From Symbiodinium natans (Eukaryota; Sar; Dinophyceae; Suessiales; Symbiodiniaceae): a DNA stretch of 49,170 nucleotides. Both the position numbers and the translations under genes were made by a program. The notes beneath the pieces were generated by a model, which saw nothing but the letters and a program-made list of their open reading frames with translations, was not told the DNA's origin and ran no database searches. Shown here one piece after another: positions 37,069 to 48,008 of this stretch (positions are counted from its first letter, which is position 1; each line of letters starts with the position of its first letter). Location of the stretch: contig CAJNDS010002659.1 of the NCBI GenBank assembly GCA_905221605.1, forward strand, positions 276,296 through 325,465, written 5' to 3'.

Positions 37069-39788
37069 ATGCTGCATGTCTGCCAGCTTTCGGGCCAGCT
37101 CCTGGCCACGATGGCCCAAGATGAGATCCAGAGCGTGCAGGCCTTGCGACGAAGTCTTCAGGCCAAGTGCGGCGTGCCGCGGTTCAGGCAGAAGCTTCTA
37201 AGGGAGGATGGCACCGCACTGGAGGACGGGGACAGTTTGCAGGCGACCTACTTGACCTACTTGCAGCTTGTAGTGCTACCACTTCCCAGGGAGGCATCTC
37301 CAGAGGACGCGGAGGATCTGGCGAAGGCGGCAGAGGATGGATCCCTGCGTCAGCTGGAGGACATGCTCCGGAAGCCCTTAGATCCAGATCTCATGTTTGC
37401 TGGCAAGACGTCCCTGAGCCTCGCAGCATGCAAAGGGCACCTGGATGTGGCGCGCTTGCTTCTGGAGGCGGGAGCGGACAAGGACAAAGTGACAGACGGC
37501 GGATGGATCCGCACCACTGCCCTTGGCCTTGCAGCCGGCGAAGGCCACGTGGACGTGGTATGTTTGCTGCTGCAGGCCAGGGCGGACTGCAACAAAGTTG
37601 AGGTCACCACCAGTGTAGTCACAAGTGCAACACCTCTTGGTCTGGCTTCGATGAAGGGCCACATGAAGATCATCCACCTGCTCTTGGACGCTGGTGCTGA
37701 CAAGGAAGTGGTGTCGAAGGTGCGGCAAACACATGCAACGCCCCTGGGTCTCGCCGCCAGTACCGGTCAGTTGGAAGTTGTCCATCTGCTACTCGAATCA
37801 CTCGAAGGGCAAGCGAGTCAAGCAGATCAGGATGGTGGTGAAGGCGAGGCACCCCTTGCCTTGGCTGCGGGTAAGGGCCATGGAAGCATCGTGCGCCGGT
37901 TGCTGGAGGCCAAAGCCGACAAGGACAAAGGATCCAACGGCGACTGGTTCCGTGCGACAGCCTTGGGCTTCGCGTCCGCCGAGGGGCACCTGGACATCAT
38001 GCGCCTGCTGATAGAGGCACAGGCCGACAAGGACAAGGTCGAACTTTCTGAACAACCTGGGCAGAAATCAAAGAGATCCGCAACCCCTTTGGCCCTGGCG
38101 GCCTTTGAAGGCCGCATGGACGTTCTTCAATTGCTGCTAAATGCTGGTGCGGACAAGAATGTGGCTTCCAGGGTTGGTCGCAGTGAGGCAAGCCCCTTGG
38201 GCTTTGCATGCGTCCGAGGCCAGCTATCAATCGTGCAGTTACTCCTAGACCTCGGGGCCGAGAAGGATGGAGTCCAGGGAGCAGCACCTCTAGTGTTGGC
38301 ATCGGGTCGCGGCCATGTGGCAATTGTCAATTTGCTTCTGACCGCCAATGTCAAGCTGGAGCAGACTGCCAGCGTAGGGGGTGTGAAGATGACAGCCTTG
38401 GGCTATGCTGCCCAAGAAGGCCATCAAGAAGCACTTCGACAGCTGCTTGCGGCCGGCTGCAACGTGGATGGAGAGAACGGGGGCTGTGCACCGCTCAGCT
38501 TGGCATCCGGCGCGGACAACACGGCCATCGTGCAGCTTCTCTTAGAGGCAAAGGCAGACAAGGACAAGCTTTCCTACTATGGCACCTCGTATGTCACACC
38601 GCTTGGCGCGGCAGCTCTCCATGGGCAGCTGGCCACCGTGCGCTTGCTGCTGGGGGCTGGGGCAGACAAAGATGGTAGAAACGGTCGAGCTCCCCTGACT
38701 TTGGCAGCCAGCAGGGACCACATGCATGTTGTCCGCACGCTGCTGGATGCCAATGCCGACAAGGACAAGATTTCTGACATTGCCGACGGTCTTCAGTTGA
38801 CGCCTCTTGCCTCGGCATGCCATCATGGCCATACGCAAGTCGCACGCTTGCTGCTAGAGGTGGGTGCCGACAAGGATGGAACAGGCGGTGCGGCACCTTT
38901 GGCTTTGGCTTCCAGCGGTGGCCATGTGCACATCGTAAGCCTCTTGTTGCAGGAAGGCGCCGACAAGAACAATGTCGTCTCGAGCGGCAAGTGGCACCAC
39001 ACCACAGCTCTTGGCTTTGCATCCATGGCAGGCCACACGAAAGTTGCCCAGCTGCTCTTGGAGAGCGGTGTCACTGTCGACGGAGATGGGACATGGACAT
39101 CACCACTGGCCGGGGCAGCTTTTAAGGGCCATTTGGACATGGTCCGGATGCTGCTGGAGGCAGGGCAGAGAAGGATCAGATCACGCGTCTCGGAGGCTTC
39201 CTCACAACGCCTCTTGGCTTGGCATCCCAGGGTGGCCACGAAGACGTTGTTCGCTTCTTGCTGGCCGACCGGGCTGATGTGAACTTGGTGGGCGAATCTT
39301 CTTTTCGCCTGATGGCCACCCCTCTCGCCCTGGCATCCCGAAGTGGCCACACAGAGGTTGCGCGTTTGCTTCTGGAGTCTCGTGCGGACATGGACAAGGA
39401 ATGGAGTTTGGGCGGCGTCTTTGTCCGAACGCCCCTGGCTTTAGCATGCGAGGAGGGCAAAGGGGAGATAATTCAGCTCTTGCTGGAATCGCGGGCTGAC
39501 AAGGACAGGGGCGCATTGGGCTTCGGCTTTCAGATCGCTACACCTCTGGCTTTGGCCTGCATGAACGACCGCGCAGACGCTGTCAAGCAACTCCTGAAGT
39601 CTGGTGCTGACAAGGAGATGCTAACGTATTTCCCGATTTGGTTCCCCAGAACGCCCCTCAGCATCGCAGTCATGTTCGGCCACAGCGAGATTGAACGGCT
39701 GCTTTTGGAGGGTGGCGCTCGTCCTAAAGAGCAGACCTTTGGCAAGTCCGCACAGAGTCTTCTTCCCTGCTGCTGCAGACGAGACTGA
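37069..39788 (+). CDS. Ubiquitin-like plus ankyrin-repeat protein, frameshifted
   Basis: Start chosen at 37069 because the ubiquitin-like fold begins MLHVCQLSGQLLATM and runs about 75 residues (VQALRRSLQAKCGVPRFRQ, LLREDG, LQLVVL). Then about 22 ankyrin repeats of about 33 to 38 residues, most with TPLxLA, GH, VVxLLLxAGADKDK. Ankyrin repeats bind protein partners; no catalytic domain is seen. The frame breaks at about 39163-39166, where GAGGCAGGG lacks one G relative to neighbouring repeats; the protein continues in the -1 frame to a stop at 39788. This is either an assembly error or a recent lesion. No intron over 2.7 kb, unlike eS4. Similar ubiquitin-like/ankyrin proteins are, as I recall, common in Symbiodiniaceae. 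Confidence 0.85.
39163..39166 (+). other. One-base frameshift in the ankyrin gene
   Basis: Upstream repeats read LLEAG followed by A(D/E)KD. Here the next codons only give this pattern if one G is restored to the GGG run. Both frames are open and repeat-like on their own side. Confidence 0.8.
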
Positions 39789-40042
39789 CCACAGTGACCT
39801 GAGTCTGACAAGCATCTTGAGGAGGAGCCATCGGCTTGAAAAACCGGTTGTCCTCGACTACAGCTCCCACATGGGGGGTTCCCGAAAATGGGGGGTGTAC
39901 CGTTTTGGGGGTTCCTAGAAAAAAATTATACTATTTTTTTTTTGGGGGGGGGGGGGGTAAAATTCTGGGTACCCCCTACTTGGGGAAATACCCACATGGG
40001 TGCAGAGTAGAAGAGCTGCTGGCTGGGCGATCCAAAAGTCTG

Positions 40043-40164
40043 AATAGCTTACTTTTGGTTAGTAGCGAATGAGGGAATGAGGTACCCTGTATAATCCCTT
40101 AAAGGGTATATATAGGGGGATTTCGGGTACTTCATTCCAACGTTCCCTAACCAACAGTAAGTTA
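40043..40164. mobile_element. MITE-like inverted-repeat element
   Basis: Left arm TAGCTTACTTTTGGTTAG, right arm as complement TAACTTACTGTTGGTTAG, with nested GGTACCC/GGGTACT arms inside. About 122 bp, no ORF. Confidence 0.65.
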
Positions 40165-40412
40165 CCGGCGGTCTCAAGGAAGACGCTTCGAATCTGATAT
40201 CAGCTCAACCCGTTCATAATTCTCATCTGCGTCCGGCAGTTTTGTCCCTTTTTTTGCCGTTCGGCCATCGTTTCCTGGTGTTGTTACTGTGTATGCAAAA
40301 GCTGGGAATCACCACTCAACATTTTCATGTAAGAAGCCGTCCGAGCATGTGTGCAGTAGTTGGGAGGTCTTCATCAGCAAGGGTGTTTGGAACTAGGCGT
40401 TCCAAACATGCT

Positions 40413-40491
40413 CTACTTGGAGGTTCAGGGTACTTCTAACCGAACCCTAATTATAAACTGTACTTATAAGTACCCAGGAACCTCCAAGTAG
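40413..40491. mobile_element. Short foldback element
   Basis: CTACTTGGAGGTTCAGGGTA and its near-perfect complement TACCCAGGAACCTCCAAGTAG flank a core of about 35 bp. A snap-back hairpin of 79 bp. Confidence 0.7.
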
Positions 40492-40607
40492 TTGCTTTGT
40501 TCATGCCGAAAGGGCGTTGGGAGGGGACGGGGGCAATCCAAGCAAAAGGACCACTATGTGGAGGGCGATAGGAGGAGCGGAGAGTAGTGAAAGCCTCCGA
40601 GTATGAA

Positions 40608-40755
40608 CCCTGAACCCTATAAACCCTATGAACCCTATGAACCCCATGAAACCTGTGAACCCTGTAAACCCTGCAAACCCAACAAACCCTGTAAACCCTG
40701 TAAACCCTATAATCCCTATGAACCCTATAAACCCTATAAACCCTGAACCCTAAAC
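40608..40755. repeat. Degenerate CCCTATAAA/CCCTGTAAA tract
   Basis: Nine-base units of the form AACCCTRTA, possibly a lengthened relative of CCCTAAA. The Tyr/Arg/Val-rich minus frame over it is an artefact. Confidence 0.85.
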
Positions 40756-41886
40756 CATGCCAGGCTAGTCTTCCATGTCCATACTTGTGGCAGCATGTCA
40801 TGTGTCAGTCCAATACCTAAACCCAAATTTTTGGGGTTTAGGGTTTAGGGTTTAGGGTAACCCTTGTAGCCCGGAAACCTGACGAGTTGCGAGGATCTCA
40901 ATCAAGGGTTGCGCGTTTAGGGACTCTGGGTCGAAAGGGCTTCAACCCTACCCTAAACGCTAACACCTAAACCTCCTGTAGGGTATTGGCCCCAGGCTCC
41001 CCTACCACCGATCTCGATGAGGCCACTTGAACGGTCAAGGCATGCGGGAGTTCAGCCGGCGGGGGCTTTTCGTGCTTCTCAGTTCTAGGAAAGTTCGGGT
41101 CTTGGATTCATGATCGGGCTTTTTAGGGGTTTGTTAGGGTTTTTGAGGGGTTTTGTTGGGATTTTTTGCGTTTCGGGTTTAGGCAGAGTGGTTCTGGGTG
41201 GTGCATTTGAGGGGTCCGGGTTGAACTGGGAGAAGGGCCCGCGAGCTTGACACATCGGCAATGCCCTTTAAGCAGCAGGCTAAACGCCAACACCTGCACC
41301 CAAAGCCCTGTAAACCCAAGATAGCTGCTCCAACCCCCCCCCCCCCCCCCCCGCCCCCACCAAAAACACACACACACACACACAAACAAACAAACAAACA
41401 AAAAAAAAACAACAAGAACAAAAACAAAGAGAGAAAACCCTAAAGAACAGACCCTGGCAACTCCCCAACCCCAAACATGATATTAGACAATACACATCAG
41501 TCGATCGTTGCGAAGCCTAAGCCTTGAGTCCCAAACCCAGAAACCCCAGAAACCCCAAGTACCTCAAAGCCCAAAGCCCTCGAAACGAAACTTAAAACCC
41601 TCTAACTTCAAGCCCTCGAGGCTCGAGCGCAAAGTAGGGTTTAGAGTTTAGGGTTTAGGGTTGAGGGTTTTAGGGTTAAGCCCCATACCCTAAAAGGTCC
41701 TAAGCGCCAAGCCCTAGAGCCTAGAGGGCTTCGACGCACCTGCTTGGAAGAGGCCTCTTACAGTAGGCAGAGAGGCTGAAGCCCCTAAGCATCCTAAGCC
41801 CTCTTTACGTAAGCCCTAAACCCTATGAGGTTTAGGGCATGAATTTTGAGGGGGCTTATGAAGCCTGAAGTGTCCCAAATGGCCAG

Positions 41887-41938
41887 GGACGGTGTGAACT
41901 TCGACGTGATGCGGCCCAACGGGACCGGGGGCGATTCA
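41887..41938 (+). CDS. Exon-like island, unrecognised gene
   Basis: GCCAG|G acceptor, a frame reading DGVNFDVMRPNGTGGDS, then GGC. Protein-like, family unknown. Confidence 0.35.
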
Positions 41939-42457
41939 GGCTTCGGGCCGTGGATTCTTGCCCAGCTCCAGTAACCATACGGTTTTAGGTACATTCTTGG
42001 GGTCCTTGCGCTTTCTGGAATCCGACCAGGTTGGGGTCTATGTTAGGGGTCCCCTATTGTCGTATAGCAGCAGATATTCAGATTTCGACCCTGAAGGGGC
42101 CTATGTAGTAGCAATCACTGCGGGACCCAAAGAAGTATTCCCGAAATACAGGGCTTCTGGAAGTCTACTTTTTCACTGTGGGAACTGGAAGCACCTCTGA
42201 AAGAAATCGGCCACAAACGAAGAAGGTTTTCGCAGAGCCGAGCTGTTGACAGAGCTGTTCACTCTATGATGCTATGCTGATGCTACGCATGCTACGATGT
42301 GGTGGAAGCTTTTCCCAGCCGTCGCCCTTGCGAACCCTTGAGTTTCGGGTTTAGGGTTTAGGGTTTAGGGTTTGGATGCTGGTCCACGATGCGTTTCTGA
42401 GGGTTGCGAGCCCTCTCGTCTCTCAGGGCACGCAAGCCACTCGCCCGATACGTGCAG

Positions 42458-42530
42458 GCTGATGCTGCGAGAGCTGCGGGAGAGAGGGCCACCTGTTGGG
42501 ACTCCAAACTTCCACAACATCATCAAGAAG
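42458..42530 (+). CDS. Exon-like island, unrecognised gene
   Basis: GTGCAG|G acceptor and a clean frame reading LMLRELRERGPPVGTPNF, HNIIKK up to AAG. Composition and boundaries are strongly exon-like. A further C-terminal-like stretch at 42984-43043 reads GPPSYGASILNMFEDKEDD and stops. Confidence 0.45.
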
Positions 42531-43622
42531 TCCCCAGTGGGTTTAGGGTTTGGGGTTTAGGGTTTAGGGGTGTAGTCCCGGCCTCTTTCTTTTTTTTTCT
42601 CCGTGTGGTCGTCTTTTTCTGAGTCGGAGCGGCTACTGACCACTAGCCTCAACATGCCGACCGAGTGTGCTGTTCACTCCCACTGGCGCAACACAGAGGT
42701 CGGCTTCAGTCTCAGCGCATGGCCTCGGTGCTGTGTTCTGAAAGTTTGGAGATGCGTCTCCCACACCCTAAATCCCTAAACCCTAACCCAAAACCCTAAG
42801 GGGAAGGAAAGAACAGGAGCGTGGGACAAGGCCAGGGGGCTTGACTCGCTGCGTCTTTAACCTGACATTCCACAGGTTCGGGCCAGTTCGGGCTGGCGGC
42901 CTGTGGGGGTCAGGGTTTAGGGTTTGGGGTTTCGGGCTTTCGGGTATCATGGTGGGGGGGTTGTGGGTTTCGGGTCATGGGTCGGTCCACCAAGCTACGG
43001 AGCATCGATTCTGAACATGTTCGAAGACAAGGAGGATGACTGAGCGAGAGCCTTCTTGATGAAGGATACTGAGTTACTCAGGGTTTAGGGTTTCGGGTTT
43101 GGGGTTTGAGGCTTAGGGTTCAATTAGAAGTTTAGGGTTTAGGGCTGACTTGCCTCACAGCCACAGAAGGACACGCGCATCGCAGCTCAGGGAAGCCACA
43201 GGCGAGGCTCCGGCAGCGAGCAAAACCCATCAAAACCCAGAAATTCGTTGAGTCTCGGAAAACAGGACATGAGAGTTTCCGGAATGATGGCCCCCCTGAA
43301 AAAGTTTAAAGATGAGCCGGAAGCAGTAGGGTTTGAGATTGTGAAGGCAACGTGTGTCTGTGAGTGATGGAGGATCCTTGGCGCCATGGGCTGCGTGCGG
43401 CTCAGTGCTGGCACGGACGAGCGTCAAGGAGAAGGAGCGAATGTGCCAATGAAGTGTCAACTTGAGCAGCAAGACAGCTGAGACATTGCTGATGGCCATC
43501 AAAGTGATATTTTTTGCAGAGGCTGAGACGGTGCCCCTACTGCAAGGATTTGGGTTCAAAGAGACTGTAGCTCTGGCCTCTTCGGGTGCCATCCTTATAT
43601 ACCCAAAGGGTGTTGCAGTGCC

Positions 43623-45206
43623 ATGTTGCGAAATGGGCGACTTTGGGTGGCTGCGGCCTCCTTGATGGCGCTGTCCTCGGGCGAGTCTGAGCAGATGCTG
43701 CGGGCACTGCGTGGCAGGCCCCTTAAGGCCCAGGAAGCCGGTGTCCCGGGCAACACCTCAAAGCTGGCCTGGGGGAACTCGTCGGTGACGAGGGCTTTGC
43801 AGACGCAACAATCAGCGACGACATTCGTGGACACCGACAAGCTGGCCGCGCCGGAACAGTGGGATGCCGACAAAGATGCAAGGATTGACGCAAGAAACGA
43901 GGCCTTTGCCGCATCTGCCTATACCTTGGTGCTGGTAGCAGCGAACTTCGGCGAAAGCGGCACGGAGTGGAGTGACCAGCAGATCAACACCGTCATCGAA
44001 AGCACCAAGTCCATCCTAATGGCGGCCTCGGCCGCGGGGGGTATCGGGACCATGGTTGGTGCTTCGCTCATTGTCGGCATCTGGGATGTATTCAACCCCT
44101 ACGACACCGAGGTCAGCTTGGAAGACCGGCTTGCACAGTTCAAGCAGGACCTCTCAGCAGCCTGTAGTAGCCGGGTTTAGGCTCTATTTCTAAGGTTGAG
44201 GGTTGCACAAAAGGGTTTTTGGGTTTCTGGTGTTCGTGTTTTGGAGGCCCTGATGATCCCTAGTGCCCTTTGGGTGCAGGAGATCTTGGAAGAAGTGAGC
44301 GGCATGATGGACACAGCCTTGCTGAGGGACCACTTCTCCAAGCGAGCCGTGGAGATCGGCCACTTCTACAAGCAGTTGAACTACGCTCGTGATGCCCTCG
44401 CACTCATGGAACCCTCTGCCAGACTGTCCACGCTTCTGTCTTTAGAAAGCGAGGCAGGAAACCTCAGAGACCTCTTGTTCTTCGAGTGTGTCACAAGGCC
44501 CTTGCGAAGTCAGGAGTGTCCCTCGGCATTTGCACCAAGCCTTGCAAAGTGCAGGCCTTCTAGGGGTTTAGGGTTTAGGGTTTAGGGTTTAGGGTTTAGG
44601 GTTTAGGGTTTTGGGTTTAGGGTTTAGGGTTTAGAGGCTACACCCCACAGTTGCAAGCCTCATGACAGCCCGAGGCTCCGAACAATTCAAGCCTGGCCTC
44701 TTCCTTCTCCAGAACCTCATGATGGTGCATCACACGCTGTTTGCCTGTAGCTTTCTGGGTTGCGCACACGGGTTTCTAGAGGAACCGACACTGCAGGGTT
44801 TAGGGTTTAGGGTTTTGGGTTTTGGGTTTAGGGTTTAGGGTCACTAATGCTGTAGGGTATGTGAAAAGAGTTGCAGGTGCACATTGAGCTGATGGGCGAC
44901 CTCATCCAGGCCGCCAAGGAGGTGAGTCCACAGAAGGCCTGCCAGAGAAGCGCTGTTTAGGGCTTCAGCTTTTCAGCTTCCAGTTCCGGGCTTGGTTTCA
45001 GGGTAACCCAACAACCGACAAAGGCACCCTCAGCGCAACTTTGTTGCTTTGCAGGGTATGGACTTGAGCGCGAAGCCTCTTGTGCTTGCCTGAATATTGA
45101 ATGGTGCTGGACGTAGTGAAAGTTTTCGATTAGGTCTTCCCTCGTCGGAATTCCGCTTGCAACAGTGCCTTCATCCCAATCTGGAGGAGGGAGAGGGAGC
45201 GAGAGA

Positions 45207-45242
<36 letters not shown>

Positions 45243-45390
45243 ATAAAAAAATAGAGAGGGAGAGAGAGAGAGAGAGAGTGAGCGAGCGAGAGCGCCAGGG
45301 TCACCGCCAAATCCTCAAGGATGGCTTCCGCAAGATCGGCTGCCCGAGGGTTCCAGACTTAAGCTCCAACATCACAACATGCCACTGGAG
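43623..45390 (+). CDS. Secreted helical protein, multi-exon, unrecognised
   Basis: Exons: 43623-44159 (start MLRNGRLWVAAASLMALSSG, a likely signal peptide), 44280 to about 44540, 44637-44742, 44877-44921, and 45299 to about 45390. Joins use AG|G acceptors and GC or GT donors, and the phases that I can test fit. Exon 1 has a helical region with a Gly/Ala-rich hydrophobic stretch around residues 135-155; exons 2 to 4 are amphipathic helices. I recognise no family. An all-helical secreted or membrane-inserting domain is possible, with low confidence. The last exon is followed by a stop at about 45422 unless another donor is used. Confidence 0.55.
44560..44635. repeat. TTTAGGG array in intron
   Basis: G-strand heptamers that end directly at the AGAG|G acceptor of the exon at 44637. 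Confidence 0.95.
45189..45290. repeat. GA microsatellite
   Basis: GA repeats in the intron before the exon at 45299. The minus-strand Leu/Ser frame is an artefact. Confidence 0.93.
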
Positions 45391-45429
45391 ACCAGGCCTG
45401 GATTCACAGTTTTCGGGATGACCGTTCCT

Positions 45430-46060
45430 ACAGTCGCTTCCCCGTTCGTCATCTGGCAGATGGCTTGTGAGAAGAAACCTGGCAGGCACGTGAGTTGCTT
45501 GCCGAGGTAGAGGATTCTCAAGTATCCGTGATCAGACCGAGCCGACCCCAGCTCAGGAATCGAGACCAAGTCGCTGCTGCCGGTCAGATCGAAATGTGCT
45601 GTGGTGTTGGCGTCCAGCAGAGCAGGTGCAAGCCAGAGAGCTGTCAAATAGCGACCGCTCCAGTTGCCGACGTGACAAAGATGTTCGCGGAGAGCTTGAG
45701 GGCAACTGGGTGCCCCAATACTAACGAAAGCATGGTGGGAACTAGGTGGATCCAAAGAACCCCAGACCATGCGTTGTCCGAGATGTACAACCTTTGCATC
45801 AAGCGTTTTGGATGCACCGAACTGTTGTTTCGGGTAAACGGTGTAGAGGATTTAGGGTGATTCTGCTCATGTGGACGCGCATCCCAGAAACGGTCCCCAC
45901 GCCAGCAGTCCACCTTCGGAAAGCGATCAACTTCTGTGCTGCGGCGTTACTCCCTGCCGTACCAGTCTGTGTCGACAACTCACAGAGTTCACGGACAGGG
46001 GGCGCCTTGGATAGACATATGAGTGTAGGTTTGATGCGGACACTAAAACGCCCTCAGCCC
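45430..46060. other. Unassigned stretch
   Basis: Long overlapping frames on both strands (minus 45372-45770, plus 45495-45860). Neither has a recognisable domain and I cannot choose between them. Confidence 0.35.
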
Positions 46061-46097
46061 TAACCCCAAGCCCGAAGCCCTCGACTCAGCGCCCGAG

Positions 46098-46140
46098 GAA
46101 CGACCTCGTGCAGAGAATGAAGACGAAGTACCACCGCTTG
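46098..46140 (+). CDS. Exon-like island, unrecognised gene
   Basis: CCGAG|G acceptor, a frame reading NDLVQRMKTKYHRL, donor GTACGT. Followed by the island at 46301. Confidence 0.4.
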
Positions 46141-46300
46141 GTACGTGATTACAGGCCGAGCTCCCGATCCCACTAAGTGGACCATTTTCCACGTCCTTGT
46201 CAGGGCAGTAAATGATCATGACATGGTAAGTTTGGGATGTCCAGTCGATTCCTCAATATCGTGAGCCGATGTCAGTTTTTAATTTCCCTTACAAAGACAG

Positions 46301-46440
46301 ATCCGGACCTTGTCCAGGCAGCTTTGGGTCCGAGGCAACCGACAGCGCATTAATCAGCGGCTGGGCATGATCAAAAAGTATGTGAACTCGGCGGGTCATG
46401 AAGGCTGGAAAGATTTCGAGACTGGCCAGACTACTTTTGC
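46301..46440 (+). CDS. Exon-like island, unrecognised gene
   Basis: CAAAGACAG acceptor, a frame reading IRTLSRQLWVRGNRQRINQR, LGMIKKYVNSAGHEGWKDF. Basic, helical. It probably continues the gene of 46098. Confidence 0.45.
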
Positions 46441-46499
46441 CGATCCCAGCGCTGGTGATGGAATCGGGATGATGCAGCCAGCCTGCATGTAGCGGCAAA

Positions 46500-48008
46500 T
46501 AAGTAACGTGTAGCCGGCGAGTTCTTTGGCCTGGTCTGTGAGCCAAGGAGTCACGGCGCCAAGCAGTGGCATAGCGGATCGATATACGATAGTCTCATCA
46601 GGGGGGGCGCTCTTGGACACAAGGCCATGTTAGCCATCTCCGCAGCTTGGCATACCACCGCAGGGTCGGGCGTCGCTATCAAGGAGCATTAGCTTCGCTT
46701 AACAAAGACGCACAGGTAGCACTCGTCTGTCTCTCTTTCCCTTTCTTTCTCCCTTTGTTTTGAAACATTCCTTTGCACAACCTGCTCTTTGAAGCCTCGT
46801 CTTCCAGCAATTTTGTTTCGCTCCCTTCTTCTTGATCTGCTTCCTCCTCTGTCAGGTGTGCCTGTTTGGTTAACTGTCTTCTGTGTTTTTGGGCTTCTGA
46901 AATGCCCAAGGGGGACCAGGCGAGGGGGGTTTCAAAACTAGCCTTTATAGTGTCAAACGAAGACAGCGGAAGAGAGGCCACTGAAACTTTGCATCGCTGA
47001 CGCTGAAGAGAAACGAGCAAAGCAATCAGGCAAAAAGAAGAGGAGGGGGGGAAAGAAAGAGAGAGAGAGAGAGAACTCCCGGCCTTCATGCCCAGCAGAA
47101 GCAGAAGAACAAGAAGAGAGAGAGGAATACATGAGAAGCGAGTCGAGTGAAGGAGGGCAATGTTTGAGTTAGCATGATATTCCTCCGAAGAGGACCCGAA
47201 GGGGACTTTTCGTAGTTGTTTTGCTTCTTAACCGCTTATGGTATGGTAAACATGAACACGCTTAACAGTTACGAAGGCGGCCAACGACATGAAATAATTT
47301 ACACACGCTGGATACTGCATCTCCGGGCCAAGCAAAGAAAGAAATTACAATGACAGCACTCAGGTGCGATGGCAAACTAGTACAATTGAAGGATTTTTCG
47401 TCTGATTGGTGCCATTATGGTTGGCAGTTCAGAGGCCGAGGAATTCAAGAAAAAGGGACGAGGCCGTTGTTGGCCTGCTGGGGTCTGAATACCAAACTGC
47501 AGGAAGCAACCAAAATCACAATTTCAGCTATGTTTTAACGCAGTTCCCGCGCGCCTTTGGAGAAAGAAGCCGCGCCAAATGTTCAATCAGTGTTCTTCGT
47601 TTGAGGCCGCAATCCAGAGGGGCGGACAAGGCACCAACTTCGTTGTCCTTCATGTCTTCTCCGTCTTTTGTTAAACCCCAAACCCTACTCTTGCGTGGTT
47701 GTTTTGGTCTTCTCTTCCGCCGAAAGAGACCCGAGAAGGCCAACAGGCCAAACTATATCCGACATTGTTTTTGCATGTCCCTGTCTTGTGGTAACTTTGC
47801 GCAAGCCGCCTTAGGGATAAGGGTTTTGGGTTTAGGGTGCATGTTCTTGGTTTTCGCAATTTTGCGAAAGCCGCCTAGCATTTTGCCTTGTGTTCACGTT
47901 GTAAGAAGATAGGCCAAGGCCCCTGAGGAACAGGAGGGCTTTGCTTACACAAAAAGCAGGATGAAACGTGAAAGGTAGTCGGCCAAAGGCTCCCCAAGGA
48001 ACGGGAAT
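46500..48008. other. Unassigned stretch
   Basis: Frames on both strands without domain support, including a Ser/Lys-rich minus frame at 46679-47089 over a purine/pyrimidine-skewed tract. Telomere-like repeats are almost absent here. Confidence 0.4.

Larger units (their letters stand above)
39790..41880. other. Unassigned stretch with small elements
   Basis: No supported gene. It holds poly-T/poly-G (39925-39958), two inverted-repeat elements, a CCCTATAAA/CCCTGTAAA tract (40608-40755) and CA/CAAA repeats (41370-41415). Confidence 0.5.

Noticed and set aside
38823-39350. Long minus-strand and other-frame ORFs over the ankyrin gene
   Set aside because: They are shadows of a GC-biased repeat gene; the ankyrin frame has clear repeat structure.
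44515-44575. Exact 3' end of the second exon of the 43.6-kb gene
   Set aside because: Several GC or GT positions fit; none is favoured by the sequence alone, so only an approximate end is given.
45372-45770. 132-codon minus-strand frame
   Set aside because: It overlaps an equally long plus frame and the last exon of the 43.6-kb gene; no domain to support it.
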